The position numbers and the translations under genes were made by a program. A DNA stretch of 14,082 nt, taken from Actinomycetes bacterium. GTDB lineage: Bacteria > Actinomycetota > Thermoleophilia > BMS3ABIN01. Below are positions 6,198 to 12,998 of the stretch, in pieces. Where the stretch lies: contig JAJYLK010000007.1 in assembly GCA_021787775.1 (NCBI GenBank), forward strand, positions 1 through 14,082. Reading direction: 5' to 3'. Numbering within the stretch: position 1 is the stretch's first letter; each line of letters starts with the position of its first letter. The notes below the pieces were generated by a model, which had not been told where the DNA came from, made no database searches, and saw nothing but the letters and a program-made list of their open reading frames with translations.

Positions 6198-7046
6198 TCA
6201 TCCGCGGTGCCGGTGGTCGTGCTTTTCCACGTGACTGTGCGGATGCGCGTGCTCAAGGCCGTCATGGCGGTGGGTGTGATAGTGCACCAGGTTGGCGCTG
6301 AGCAGCAGCTCCCGATCGGCCAGCACCTCCGCGGCCGGTCCCTCGCCGGCGAGCCGGTGATCTTCGCCCAGGACTAACGCCCGGCTGGCGATGTGGGTGA
6401 CGATGCCCAGGTCCTGGGTGGCGGTGATTATGGTCTTGCCGGCGCGGTTGAGTTCTGCCATCATCCGGATCAGGAATTCCTCCGTTTTGGGATCGAGTCC
6501 CGCTGTGGGCTCGTCAAACAGCAGCACTTCCGGGTTGATAGCCAGCACCGCGGCCAGCGCCACCTTCTTTTTCTCGCCCCCGCTCAGGTGATATGGCGGC
6601 CGGTCCCGCAGATGTTCGAGGCCCAGGATATGCAGCGTGTCCTTGACGCGTTCTTCGATCTCAGCCTGGGGCAAGCCCAGATGCAGGGGCCCGAAAGCGA
6701 TCTCCTCCCAGACGTTGGGCGAGAACAGCTGGGCCTCGGAGTTCTGGAACACGAAGCCGACGCGGCGGCGGAAACCCCGGGCGAAACCCTCGTCCTGAAG
6801 CGCAGTTTCGTCCAGCCTGCTGCCGAAGGACCTGATCTGGCCCCCGCTCGGGAAGATGAGGCCGTCCAGCAGCTTCAGCAGCGTCGATTTGCCGGAGCCG
6901 TTTGCTCCCAGCAGGGCCAGCTTCTCCCCCGCGTCCACCCTGAAGCTGATGCCGTCCAGGCCCGTGGCGTCCATGTAGCTGTAACGGACAGCCTCGACCT
7001 CGAATACCGGAGTTGGGCCGCGCTCAGCCAAGCAGGCGGTCACCAC
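6198..7046 (-). CDS. cbiO: ECF metal transporter ATPase, CbiO/NikO type, with His-rich tail
   Basis: This is the ATPase that powers the ECF metal importer together with CbiQ and CbiM. With a GTG start at 7046 it has 282 residues. It shows Walker A GANGSGKST (47-55), Q-loop VFQNSEAQLFSP (Gln101), signature LSGGEKKK (154-161) and Walker B VLLFDEPTAGLD (174-185). The H-loop reads TATQDLGIV, with Gln211 where a switch His is normal. The last 30 residues (253-282) hold 11 His, mostly alternating, a likely Ni/Co-binding tail. The start is uncertain: TTG 7058, GTG 7046, GTG 7043 and TTG 7031 are all in frame, and every one but the last overlaps the end of cbiQ (stop 7024-7026); GGCGG lies 12 nt before GTG 7046. 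A terminator follows immediately. Confidence 0.93.
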   Translation of the reverse strand: MVTACLAERGPTPVFEVEAVRYSYMDATGLDGISFRVDAGEKLALLGANGSGKSTLLKLLDGLIFPSGGQIRSFGSRLDETALQDEGFARGFRRRVGFVFQNSEAQLFSPNVWEEIAFGPLHLGLPQAEIEERVKDTLHILGLEHLRDRPPYHLSGGEKKKVALAAVLAINPEVLLFDEPTAGLDPKTEEFLIRMMAELNRAGKTIITATQDLGIVTHIASRALVLGEDHRLAGEGPAAEVLADRELLLSANLVHYHTHRHDGLEHAHPHSHVEKHDHRHRG

Positions 7047-7974
7047 CCACGACCGCAACCGCCAGCAGCAACGCCGCCCCCAGCAGCAACAGGTCCTGCG
7101 TGCGCATGCGAAAGCGCCTCATGGTCATCGGCTCGCCGTTGAAGCCGCGGCTGACCATGGCCGCGTAAATCTCGTCGCTGAGCGTGCTGGACTTTCCCAG
7201 CAGCGTTCCCATGCTGCCGGCGGCGAAGCGCCGGTCGTCACGGGTGCTGCCGGCGCCGACCATGCGGCTGCGCCTGGCTGTGAACATGTCGCTTGCCAGG
7301 CTGAGGAGCAGGAAGATATAGCGATACGCCATCGACAGGATCAGCACGAAGACGCGCGGCACGTAAAAGATCCTGAGCGCCTTGAGCAGGTCGGACCAGC
7401 GCGTCGTCAGCGTCAGCAGCACCGCCAGCGACACCGACACCGCGACCCGAAGAATGAGGATGGCGGCGCCGGCGAGCCCCTGCCTGGTGATTGCCAGCGA
7501 GGTGCCAAGGGACCACGGACCCAGATGCACCTCGCGGCCGAAACTCCAGATGGTGATCAGCGGGTCGCCTGCTTTGACCACATTAAATATACTAGGTAAA
7601 ACAATTACGCCGGTGAAGATGGGGATGAACAGCCAGACGCGCTTGACGAAGAACTTCAGCGACAGCTGCGAGGCGGCCGCCGCCGCCAGCGTCAGCGCGT
7701 ATAGCGCCAGCAGCAGTGCCGGCGTCCGGATCAGCGCCGCCGCCAGCAGCAGCGCCAGCAAGCCGGCGCTCTTGGCACGCGGATCGGTGCGCTGCAGCAA
7801 TCCCGGCCGCGCCGCGATCTGTTCGGAGAAGACGCTGGTCCTCAGCGCGCGCGCCATCCCCTGGATCGTCCGTTCCACCGCGCTGCGCTTGCGCCTGCGG
7901 CCGCTGGCGGCCGGAGCTTCAACTCCGGCAGCGGCGATCATCCACCGTGGCAGTGTCGGTTCTGATTCAATCAC
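7024..7974 (-). CDS. cbiQ: ECF metal transporter transmembrane subunit, CbiQ/NikQ type
   Basis: This membrane scaffold of the ECF importer links the ATPase to the metal-capture protein CbiM. It has 316 residues with several hydrophobic segments (about 68-100, 112-133, 155-190, 205-228, 294-312). The two cytoplasmic coupling motifs are visible: TARRSR (232-237) and MVSRGFNGE (273-281), corresponding to the paired Ala-Arg-Ser/Gly motifs that contact the ATPase. The start is GTG at 7974, overlapping the end of cbiM by 8 bp, which suggests translational coupling. This gives a polar, Arg-rich N-terminal extension of about 40 residues beyond the usual CbiQ length; a downstream ATG at codon 40 (7857) is an alternative. 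It overlaps cbiO at its 3' end if the longer cbiO starts are used. Confidence 0.93.
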   Translation of the reverse strand: MIESEPTLPRWMIAAAGVEAPAASGRRRKRSAVERTIQGMARALRTSVFSEQIAARPGLLQRTDPRAKSAGLLALLLAAALIRTPALLLALYALTLAAAAASQLSLKFFVKRVWLFIPIFTGVIVLPSIFNVVKAGDPLITIWSFGREVHLGPWSLGTSLAITRQGLAGAAILILRVAVSVSLAVLLTLTTRWSDLLKALRIFYVPRVFVLILSMAYRYIFLLLSLASDMFTARRSRMVGAGSTRDDRRFAAGSMGTLLGKSSTLSDEIYAAMVSRGFNGEPMTMRRFRMRTQDLLLLGAALLLAVAVVGGDRLLG

Positions 7975-8974
7975 TTTTTTTTGTCCTGTGTATCAACCTG
8001 ACCGCAAGGAAAGTCAGGCCGCCCGCTACGGCCAGGCCGATCGCGGCGGAAGCCATATACCCTGGCACCGAGGACCAGAAGCTGCCCCGGGCGCCGTAAT
8101 GCGGCAGTATTCCACTCCAGAAGCCCGAAAACCTGTTCATCCCCTCAGGGATGAACCCGAAGCGCCGGCGGATGTCCTCGGGGCTCCACTCGCCCCAGGC
8201 CGTTGCCGTGGCCAGCAGACCCAGCGGCACGAAGATGAGCATCAGCAGCAACCCGATCAGCAACGGCCGCAGCCGCGGGCCGGCCGCCGCCGCGACCGCT
8301 TTCTCGCCCGCCAGCAGGCCGATGCGCGCCCGCTGCAGGTAAACGACAGCCAGGGCGGTCACCCCCGCCTCCACAAAGCCGATCACAGTCAGATGCACCA
8401 GCATCATCGCCGGGATCGTCTGCGAGAGGCCGTAAGGCGAGTACAGCGCCGTACCGTCGGCGGCGTGGAAGAGGCCGGGCTGGATGCCCACCTCGAGCGC
8501 GACCAGGAAAGCGGAAACATTGATGCCGGCGTATGCTCCGATGCCGGCGCCGATCCAGCGGCGCGTTCCCCCCGGGGGGGAGCCGGCTGAAATCAGTCGG
8601 TATACATAATAGCCGACTATTGGCAGGATGAAAGCCATGTTGAAGCAGTTGGCGCCGATGGCAAGGATGCCGCCGTCTCCAAAGAAGAGCGCCTGGATCA
8701 CCAGCGCCACCGTCAGCGCGATCACCGCCGCCCACGGTCCCAGCGTCACCGCCACCAGCGTGCCGCCCACCGCGTGCGCTGAGGTTCCACCGGGCACGGG
8801 GATGTTGAACATCATGATGACGAAAGTGAACGCCGCCCCGATAGCCACCAGGGGCGCCTGCCGCTGCCGAAGCGTCCGCCTGACCTTGTAGCCGGCTGTG
8901 TACCAGACGGGCACCATCATCGCCCACAGGCCGCCCGCGGTCTGTGGGCTTATGTAGCCATCGGGTATGTGCAT
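7967..8974 (-). CDS. cbiM: ECF nickel/cobalt transporter substrate-capture subunit, CbiM/NikM with C-terminal fusion
   Basis: This 335-residue membrane protein captures the metal ion for the ECF importer. The N-terminus MHIPDGYIS is diagnostic: in NikM2 the Met1 amine, His2 and His67 bind Ni(II), and here the third ligand falls exactly at His67 (GTSAHAVGG). The remaining CbiM pattern follows: ALFFGDGGILAIGANCFNMA (94-113) and several membrane helices. After about residue 235 there is an extra module with a helix, a soluble loop (GEWSPEDI...FIPEGMNRF) and a final helix. This resembles the CbiN-like/PDGLE domain fused to the M subunit in many nickel systems, though the PDGLE motif itself is changed. 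The ATG at 8974 has GGAGGAAGAG upstream. It follows the CooT-like gene by 33 bp and overlaps cbiQ. Confidence 0.93.
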   Translation of the reverse strand: MHIPDGYISPQTAGGLWAMMVPVWYTAGYKVRRTLRQRQAPLVAIGAAFTFVIMMFNIPVPGGTSAHAVGGTLVAVTLGPWAAVIALTVALVIQALFFGDGGILAIGANCFNMAFILPIVGYYVYRLISAGSPPGGTRRWIGAGIGAYAGINVSAFLVALEVGIQPGLFHAADGTALYSPYGLSQTIPAMMLVHLTVIGFVEAGVTALAVVYLQRARIGLLAGEKAVAAAAGPRLRPLLIGLLLMLIFVPLGLLATATAWGEWSPEDIRRRFGFIPEGMNRFSGFWSGILPHYGARGSFWSSVPGYMASAAIGLAVAGGLTFLAVRLIHRTKKSD

Positions 8975-9007
8975 CCGCCGTCTCTTCCTCCGCTGCTGGC
9001 CTGCCCG

Positions 9008-9190
9008 CTAGTCCAGGTAGATTTTATGCTCGAGCAGTTTCAGCTCCCTGATCTTCGCCTGCAGCGTCTTTTGCTGGCCGAGGATGTCGGTGAGGGTGAT
9101 GCTTTCGCCCTCGACGCTGATGACGGCGACGTCCTGCATCACCTCTTCCTCGTTGCCATCAGCGACAAGGTAAGCGTTCATTTCGCACAT
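9008..9190 (-). CDS. cooT: CooT-family nickel-binding protein
   Basis: This 60-residue protein begins MCEMNAYLV and continues with EEEVMQDVAVISVEGESITLTD...KTLQAKIRELKLLEHKIYLD, the pattern of CooT-family proteins. In Rhodospirillum rubrum CooT is a small dimeric Ni(II)-binding chaperone for CO dehydrogenase maturation, with Cys2 as a key nickel ligand; Cys2 is present here. The start was chosen at ATG 9190 because AGGAG lies 7 bases upstream and it places Cys at position 2; the frame stays open to 9229 but without a good start. It is the first gene of the operon, 33 bp before cbiM, which supports nickel as the transported metal. No CO dehydrogenase gene is in view. It could be a general nickel carrier rather than a CODH-specific one. 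Confidence 0.85.
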   Translation of the reverse strand: MCEMNAYLVADGNEEEVMQDVAVISVEGESITLTDILGQQKTLQAKIRELKLLEHKIYLD

Positions 9191-9431
9191 AAGATACTCC
9201 TTGTGCCGCGTTTTCGAGTCCTGCCCCAAGTTTAATTACCGCGACGCGGAAAAACCAATCGTGGGATCGCCCACAAAAGAGAGCGCCTGACGCATCCTGT
9301 TCCATTTACCAAGCGCCTGATCATCTTCACGGCTTAAGTTTTTGCCCTCCCTTCCGACTAAACGTAGGCGGGTTACAGGCAGTTTTCCGGAGGCGGCGCG
9401 TCGAGCGGGTAACGGGATTGCGGGAGGACGC
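9191..9431. promoter_or_regulatory. divergent control region between nickel operon and sensor kinase
   Basis: This gap must hold the promoters for both directions. AGCGCCTGA occurs twice in the same orientation (9282-9290 and 9312-9320), 30 bp apart start to start, close to three helical turns, as expected of an operator. A perfect hairpin GTGGG-ATCG-CCCAC lies at 9261-9274. I could not identify convincing -35/-10 pairs, a NikR palindrome (GTATGA-N16-TCATAC), a cobalamin riboswitch or a NiCo riboswitch. Confidence 0.4.
9282..9320 (+). repeat. direct repeat AGCGCCTGA x2
   Basis: Two identical 9-mers at 9282-9290 and 9312-9320, both read on the plus strand, are separated by 21 bases. A third copy lies on the minus strand at 2717-2709, just before the lipoprotein gene. 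Confidence 0.6.
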
Positions 9432-11747
9432 ATGCAGCAGCAAGGCGAATTGAAACCGGTACCAGACACCGCATTCTTCGCGGGGCGCAAGCGTGCGTCC
9501 TGGCTCGTCTACGCGATCGCATCGCTGGGCCTGCTGATCAATCTCATCTACTTCGGTTCGGAAGCGGCGACCATGGAGTTGGGCGAATTCTCCGCCCACC
9601 TGACCGGAAACCTGTTCGAACACGTGGTCATCCTGTCACAGGTCTTCATCTTTCCTGTGATCGCCTATCTGGCGCACCGGATTATCGTCGGCCGTCAGCT
9701 GGACGAATACTCGCGGCGCCTGGAGCTCGAAGTGGCGGCGCGCACCAGGGAGCTGGAAGATCTGAAGTCTTTCAGCGAGAACATCATGGCCAGCGTCAAC
9801 GATCTCATCTTCGTCATCGGCACCGACGGCCGGTTCCAGTTTGTCAGTGGCAACAGCGAGAAGGTACTCGGCTACGGGCCGGAGCGGCTCATCGGCAGCC
9901 AGTTCATCGATCTTGCGGCGCCGGGAGCGGTGGCCGAGGCGCTCGGCAACTTCGAGCGCATCATGCGCGGCGAGGAGGTCCCTGCTTATGAGATCGAGAT
10001 GACGGACGCCGCGGGAGAGCGCAAGTGCATCGAGGTCGTGAGCACTCCCTACTGGGAATCCGGGCGGGTGCTCGCCCAGGTCGGCGTCGCGCGCGACGCC
10101 AGCGAGCGCAAATGTCTGGAGCGGCAGGTGTTTGAGCGCAACCGCGAATTTGCCGCCCTGAACGCCGTCGCCAGCGCGGTCGGCCAGTCGCTGGATCTCG
10201 ATCAGGTGCTACGGGCCGCGCTGGACCAGGTCGCGACGCTGTTCACGGCCCACCGCGCCTGCATGCATGTCGCCGATCCGGATACGGGCGAGCTGCGCCT
10301 GCGGGTCTGGAAGGGCGGCAGCGACGAGTTCATCCGTGGTATCAACCGGCTGAAACCGGGCGAGGGCCTGGTGGGGATGGCGGCCGAGCGCGGCGAGGCC
10401 ATCGCCCAGAACCTGGACCAGGGATATCCTGCCCATACCGCCGAGCTGGTCGCCGGCGAGGGGCTGAAGTCGGTCGCCGCCATTCCCATGAAATCAAAAG
10501 GCAGGCTGATCGGCGTCATGGGTCTGGGCAGCGAACGCCCCGGCCGGTTTTCCCGCACCGATCTGGACCTGCTGGGATCGGTGGCCAGCCAGGTGGCCAT
10601 GGCGGTGGAAAACGCGCTCCTGTTTGAAGACCTCAAGGGGAAGACGCAGCAGCTGGCCTCCCAGAACGAAGAGCTGGCCCGGACAACCAGCCGGATCAGC
10701 AAGCTCATCAAGGTAGCCGAGCATGAGAAGAGTTTTGCGGTCAGGTACGAGAATCCGCATCTGGCGGAATGCTGGGAGGTGAAACAGTGCTCGCAGGCCG
10801 GCTGTCCCTCTTACAGGTCGAGCAATCTGCGCTGCTGGCAGGTTGCCGGCACGCACTGCGGCGGCGAGGTGCAGGGCGTCTTCGCCCAGAAGCTGGGGAA
10901 TTGCGAGCGCTGCGAGGTCTATCGGCTGGCGCGGGCCGACAGGCTTAATTCCATCGGTGAGGATTTCAATAACATGATGGCGATGCTGGAGCAGAAGGTG
11001 GAGGAACAGCGTCAGTTGCAGGAACAGCTGGTGCACTCGACCAAGCTGGCCGCCATCGGCGAGCTGGCGGCCAATATCGCCCACGAGATCAATAATCCGC
11101 TCACGGGCGTGCTTGGCTATGCGGCGCTGCTGAAGCAGGCAGCTCCGGCGGACGACCCGAATACAAAGAACCTGATGGTGATCGAGAATGAGACCCTGCG
11201 TGCCCGTGACATCGTCCGCAACCTGCTTGATTTCGCGCGTCAGGATAGTCTCAAGAAAACCAAGATGTCAATCAATGACGTGGTCAGCGATGCGCTCAGC
11301 CTGCTGCGCAAGCAGGCCGAGCTGTCAAACGTAGCCGTCAGCCTCGAGGTCGACGAAGCGCTGCCTCATGTCTGCGTGGATGCGAACCAGATAAAGCAGG
11401 TGTTCATCAATATCACCAACAACGCGCTTCATGCGATGCCCGGCGGCGGGCGCCTGGACATCGCCGTCAGGGCGGCCAAGCCTGACGGCCGCCGGCCGTT
11501 GGTGGAGGTCGTTTTCGCCGACACCGGAGACGGTATTGTGCCGGAGGAGCTCGGGCGTGTCTTCGATCCTTTCTTCACCACGAGAGACGCCGGCAAGGGC
11601 ACGGGTCTGGGGTTGTCGGTATCGCAGCGGATCATCGAGGAGCACGGGGGAGTCATCGAGGTTGCCAGCCTGTCCGGGAGCGGCTCAACCTTCACGGTCA
11701 AGCTGCCGACAGCAAGTGTATCCACCGGCTTCAAAAGCGTTGCATAA
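9432..11747 (+). CDS. membrane sensor histidine kinase with PAS, GAF and two-CW cysteine domain
   Basis: This 771-residue kinase has two membrane helices (about 23-43 and 64-86) with a short extracytoplasmic loop. Next come a coiled stretch (90-115), a PAS domain (about 116-230), a GAF domain (about 240-400), a helical linker and a cysteine-rich segment (447-494). The kinase core follows: HisKA with IAHEINNPL (phospho-acceptor His551), N-box ITNNALHAMP (661-670), G1 DTGDGI, FDPFFTT and G2 GTGLGLS. The Cys segment has seven Cys (447, 453, 458, 468, 476, 491, 494) with two CW pairs and CPSY, GTHCGG and CERC, matching what NCBI calls a two-CW domain; its ligand is unknown to me. The ATG at 9432 follows GGGAGG by 4 bases. 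It pairs with the receiver gene 18 bp downstream and is divergent from the nickel operon. Confidence 0.92.
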   Translation: MQQQGELKPVPDTAFFAGRKRASWLVYAIASLGLLINLIYFGSEAATMELGEFSAHLTGNLFEHVVILSQVFIFPVIAYLAHRIIVGRQLDEYSRRLELEVAARTRELEDLKSFSENIMASVNDLIFVIGTDGRFQFVSGNSEKVLGYGPERLIGSQFIDLAAPGAVAEALGNFERIMRGEEVPAYEIEMTDAAGERKCIEVVSTPYWESGRVLAQVGVARDASERKCLERQVFERNREFAALNAVASAVGQSLDLDQVLRAALDQVATLFTAHRACMHVADPDTGELRLRVWKGGSDEFIRGINRLKPGEGLVGMAAERGEAIAQNLDQGYPAHTAELVAGEGLKSVAAIPMKSKGRLIGVMGLGSERPGRFSRTDLDLLGSVASQVAMAVENALLFEDLKGKTQQLASQNEELARTTSRISKLIKVAEHEKSFAVRYENPHLAECWEVKQCSQAGCPSYRSSNLRCWQVAGTHCGGEVQGVFAQKLGNCERCEVYRLARADRLNSIGEDFNNMMAMLEQKVEEQRQLQEQLVHSTKLAAIGELAANIAHEINNPLTGVLGYAALLKQAAPADDPNTKNLMVIENETLRARDIVRNLLDFARQDSLKKTKMSINDVVSDALSLLRKQAELSNVAVSLEVDEALPHVCVDANQIKQVFINITNNALHAMPGGGRLDIAVRAAKPDGRRPLVEVVFADTGDGIVPEELGRVFDPFFTTRDAGKGTGLGLSVSQRIIEEHGGVIEVASLSGSGSTFTVKLPTASVSTGFKSVA

Positions 11748-11765
11748 CTGACTTCAGGGGGAAAA

Positions 11766-12149
11766 GTGATCGACGAAAATGTGCTGGTTGTGGACGATGA
11801 GGAAGTCATCCGGGATGTTTGCGCGAAGATACTCGAGTCGGAAGGATTCCGTGTGACCACGGCTGCCAGCGGCAAGGAGGCGCTGCGCCTTGTCAGCGAG
11901 ACAGTTTTCGATGCCGTCGTCACCGACATCATGATGCCTGACATGACCGGCCTGGAACTGCTGGAAGTGATCAAGAGCACGAACCTGGACGTGAGCACTG
12001 TGGTCATCACCGGCCTGGGGACTTTTGACATGGCGACACAGTCAGACAGGTTGGGCGCGCGTGAATTCGTGGTAAAACCGTTCACTCCCGACGAACTCAG
12101 CTGCGCGGTGCACAAGGCGCTGGCCAAACGGAAGCTGAAGACCGGCTAG
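11766..12149 (+). CDS. single-domain response regulator (receiver only)
   Basis: This 127-residue CheY-like receiver has the acidic pair Asp10-Asp11, phospho-acceptor Asp54 in VVTDIMMPDMTG, Thr82 in VITGLGT and Lys105 in VVKPF. It has no DNA-binding or enzymatic output domain, so it must act through a partner protein or in a phosphorelay. The alpha4 region (TFDMATQSDRLGAREF) departs from the common EAMRLGAYDYL form. The GTG start at 11766 has AGGGGGA a few bases upstream. It lies 18 bp after the kinase gene and is surely its partner. Its stop codon at 12147-12149 overlaps the stop of the convergent glycosyltransferase. Confidence 0.93.
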   Translation: MIDENVLVVDDEEVIRDVCAKILESEGFRVTTAASGKEALRLVSETVFDAVVTDIMMPDMTGLELLEVIKSTNLDVSTVVITGLGTFDMATQSDRLGAREFVVKPFTPDELSCAVHKALAKRKLKTG

Positions 12150-12859
12150 TCGCTCGGGCGGAAGCGCAGCTTCCACACCATCAACATCGCCTCCAGCACG
12201 ATCCGCCGCGACATCTTCGATTGCCCCAGTTCCCGGTCGGCGAATGTGATCGGTATCTCCCTGACGCGGAATCCCCGCCTGAGCGCCTTGTAAGTCAGCT
12301 CGATCTGAAACCCGTAGCCCTGTGACGACACCCGGTCCAGGTCCAGCGCTTCCAGCACCTCGCGCCGGAAGCATTTCAGCCCGCCCGTGAGATCGTTGAT
12401 ATTGACGCCCAGCATCCATTTGGCATAAAGACCGCCGCCGCGGCTGATCAGCCGCCGGCTCAGCCCCCAGTTCTCTACCCGGCCGCCGTCGGTATACCGC
12501 GAGCCGAGCACGAGGTCGGCCTCCTGGATGGCTTCCAGGAATGCGGGGATAGAGGCGGGGTCGTGCGAAAAGTCGCAGTCCATCTCGAAGATGTAATCGG
12601 TGCCGCTCCTGAGCGCTTCACGGAAACCGGCGATGTAGGCGGGGCCAATGCCCTGTTTCTCGGCGCGGTGGACCACGGACAGGTTCGGGTGGCGGCCGGC
12701 CAGCTCGTCAGCGATGTCGCCGGTGCCGTCGGGGGAGTTGTCATCGACGACCAGGATGTGGCCATCGAGGCTGTTGTTCTCAAAGACTTCCTGCAGCGCA
12801 GAGACAAAACGCTCCAGGTTCTCTCGCTCGTTATAGGTTGGGATGATTACGGTAAACAT
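12146..12859 (-). CDS. glycosyltransferase family 2, polyprenol monophosphomannose synthase-like
   Basis: This 237-residue GT2 enzyme resembles DPM1/Ppm1, which transfers mannose from GDP-mannose to polyprenyl phosphate on the cytoplasmic face, giving the lipid-linked mannose donor for glycolipids and protein glycosylation. Motifs: VIIPTYNERENL (4-15), VVDDNSPDGTGDIA (Asp39-Asp40), the metal motif MDCDFSHDP (Asp94, Asp96; Cys where Ala is usual), GSRYTDGG (119-126), LTGGLKCFRREVL, QGYGFQIEL and GQSKMS (212-217). There is no C-terminal membrane or GtrA domain, so it is the soluble form. The ATG at 12859 has no clear Shine-Dalgarno sequence. The sugar cannot be proven from sequence; glucose or another hexose is possible. 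It is downstream of the ABC-2 exporter genes, separated by a hairpin. Confidence 0.88.
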   Translation of the reverse strand: MFTVIIPTYNERENLERFVSALQEVFENNSLDGHILVVDDNSPDGTGDIADELAGRHPNLSVVHRAEKQGIGPAYIAGFREALRSGTDYIFEMDCDFSHDPASIPAFLEAIQEADLVLGSRYTDGGRVENWGLSRRLISRGGGLYAKWMLGVNINDLTGGLKCFRREVLEALDLDRVSSQGYGFQIELTYKALRRGFRVREIPITFADRELGQSKMSRRIVLEAMLMVWKLRFRPSD

Positions 12860-12930
12860 CGGTTTCGATCCATCGGTCGCGCCCCGGCGCCCCTAACAAT
12901 TTAGCGGTTTTTGATCGCAAAAGCGAAATG

Positions 12931-12972
12931 GGAAGCGACGATGCTGCCGGCTTGGCCGCTGCATCCGCTTCC
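12931..12972 (-). terminator. strong hairpin after the ABC-2 permease, possible terminator
   Basis: GGAAGCG (12931-12937) pairs with CGCTTCC (12966-12972), GATGC (12940-12944) with GCATC (12961-12965), and CGGC (12948-12951) with GCCG (12955-12958), one nearly continuous stem. On the minus strand only a weak T-rich stretch (ATTTCGCTTTT) follows, with a second small hairpin TCGC-TTTT-GCGA, so termination is likely but not certain. Confidence 0.45.
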
Positions 12973-12998
12973 GTCGCTGATCGGCCCGGCCCATCCGG

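Noticed and set aside
8145..8927. 260-residue open frame on the minus strand inside cbiM
   Set aside because: It is Gly/Arg/His-rich out-of-frame translation of a GC-rich gene; the cbiM frame carries clear family motifs.
9280..9375. Possible cyclic di-GMP (GEMM-I) riboswitch before the kinase, from CTAAACGTAGGCGGGTTAC
   Set aside because: Only the 3' half is faintly similar; the GGCAAACC and GACGCAAAGCC core motifs are missing.
9191..9431. Cobalamin or NiCo riboswitch upstream of the transporter operon
   Set aside because: I looked for the B12-box and the NiCo four-way junction conserved G-rich loops and found neither.
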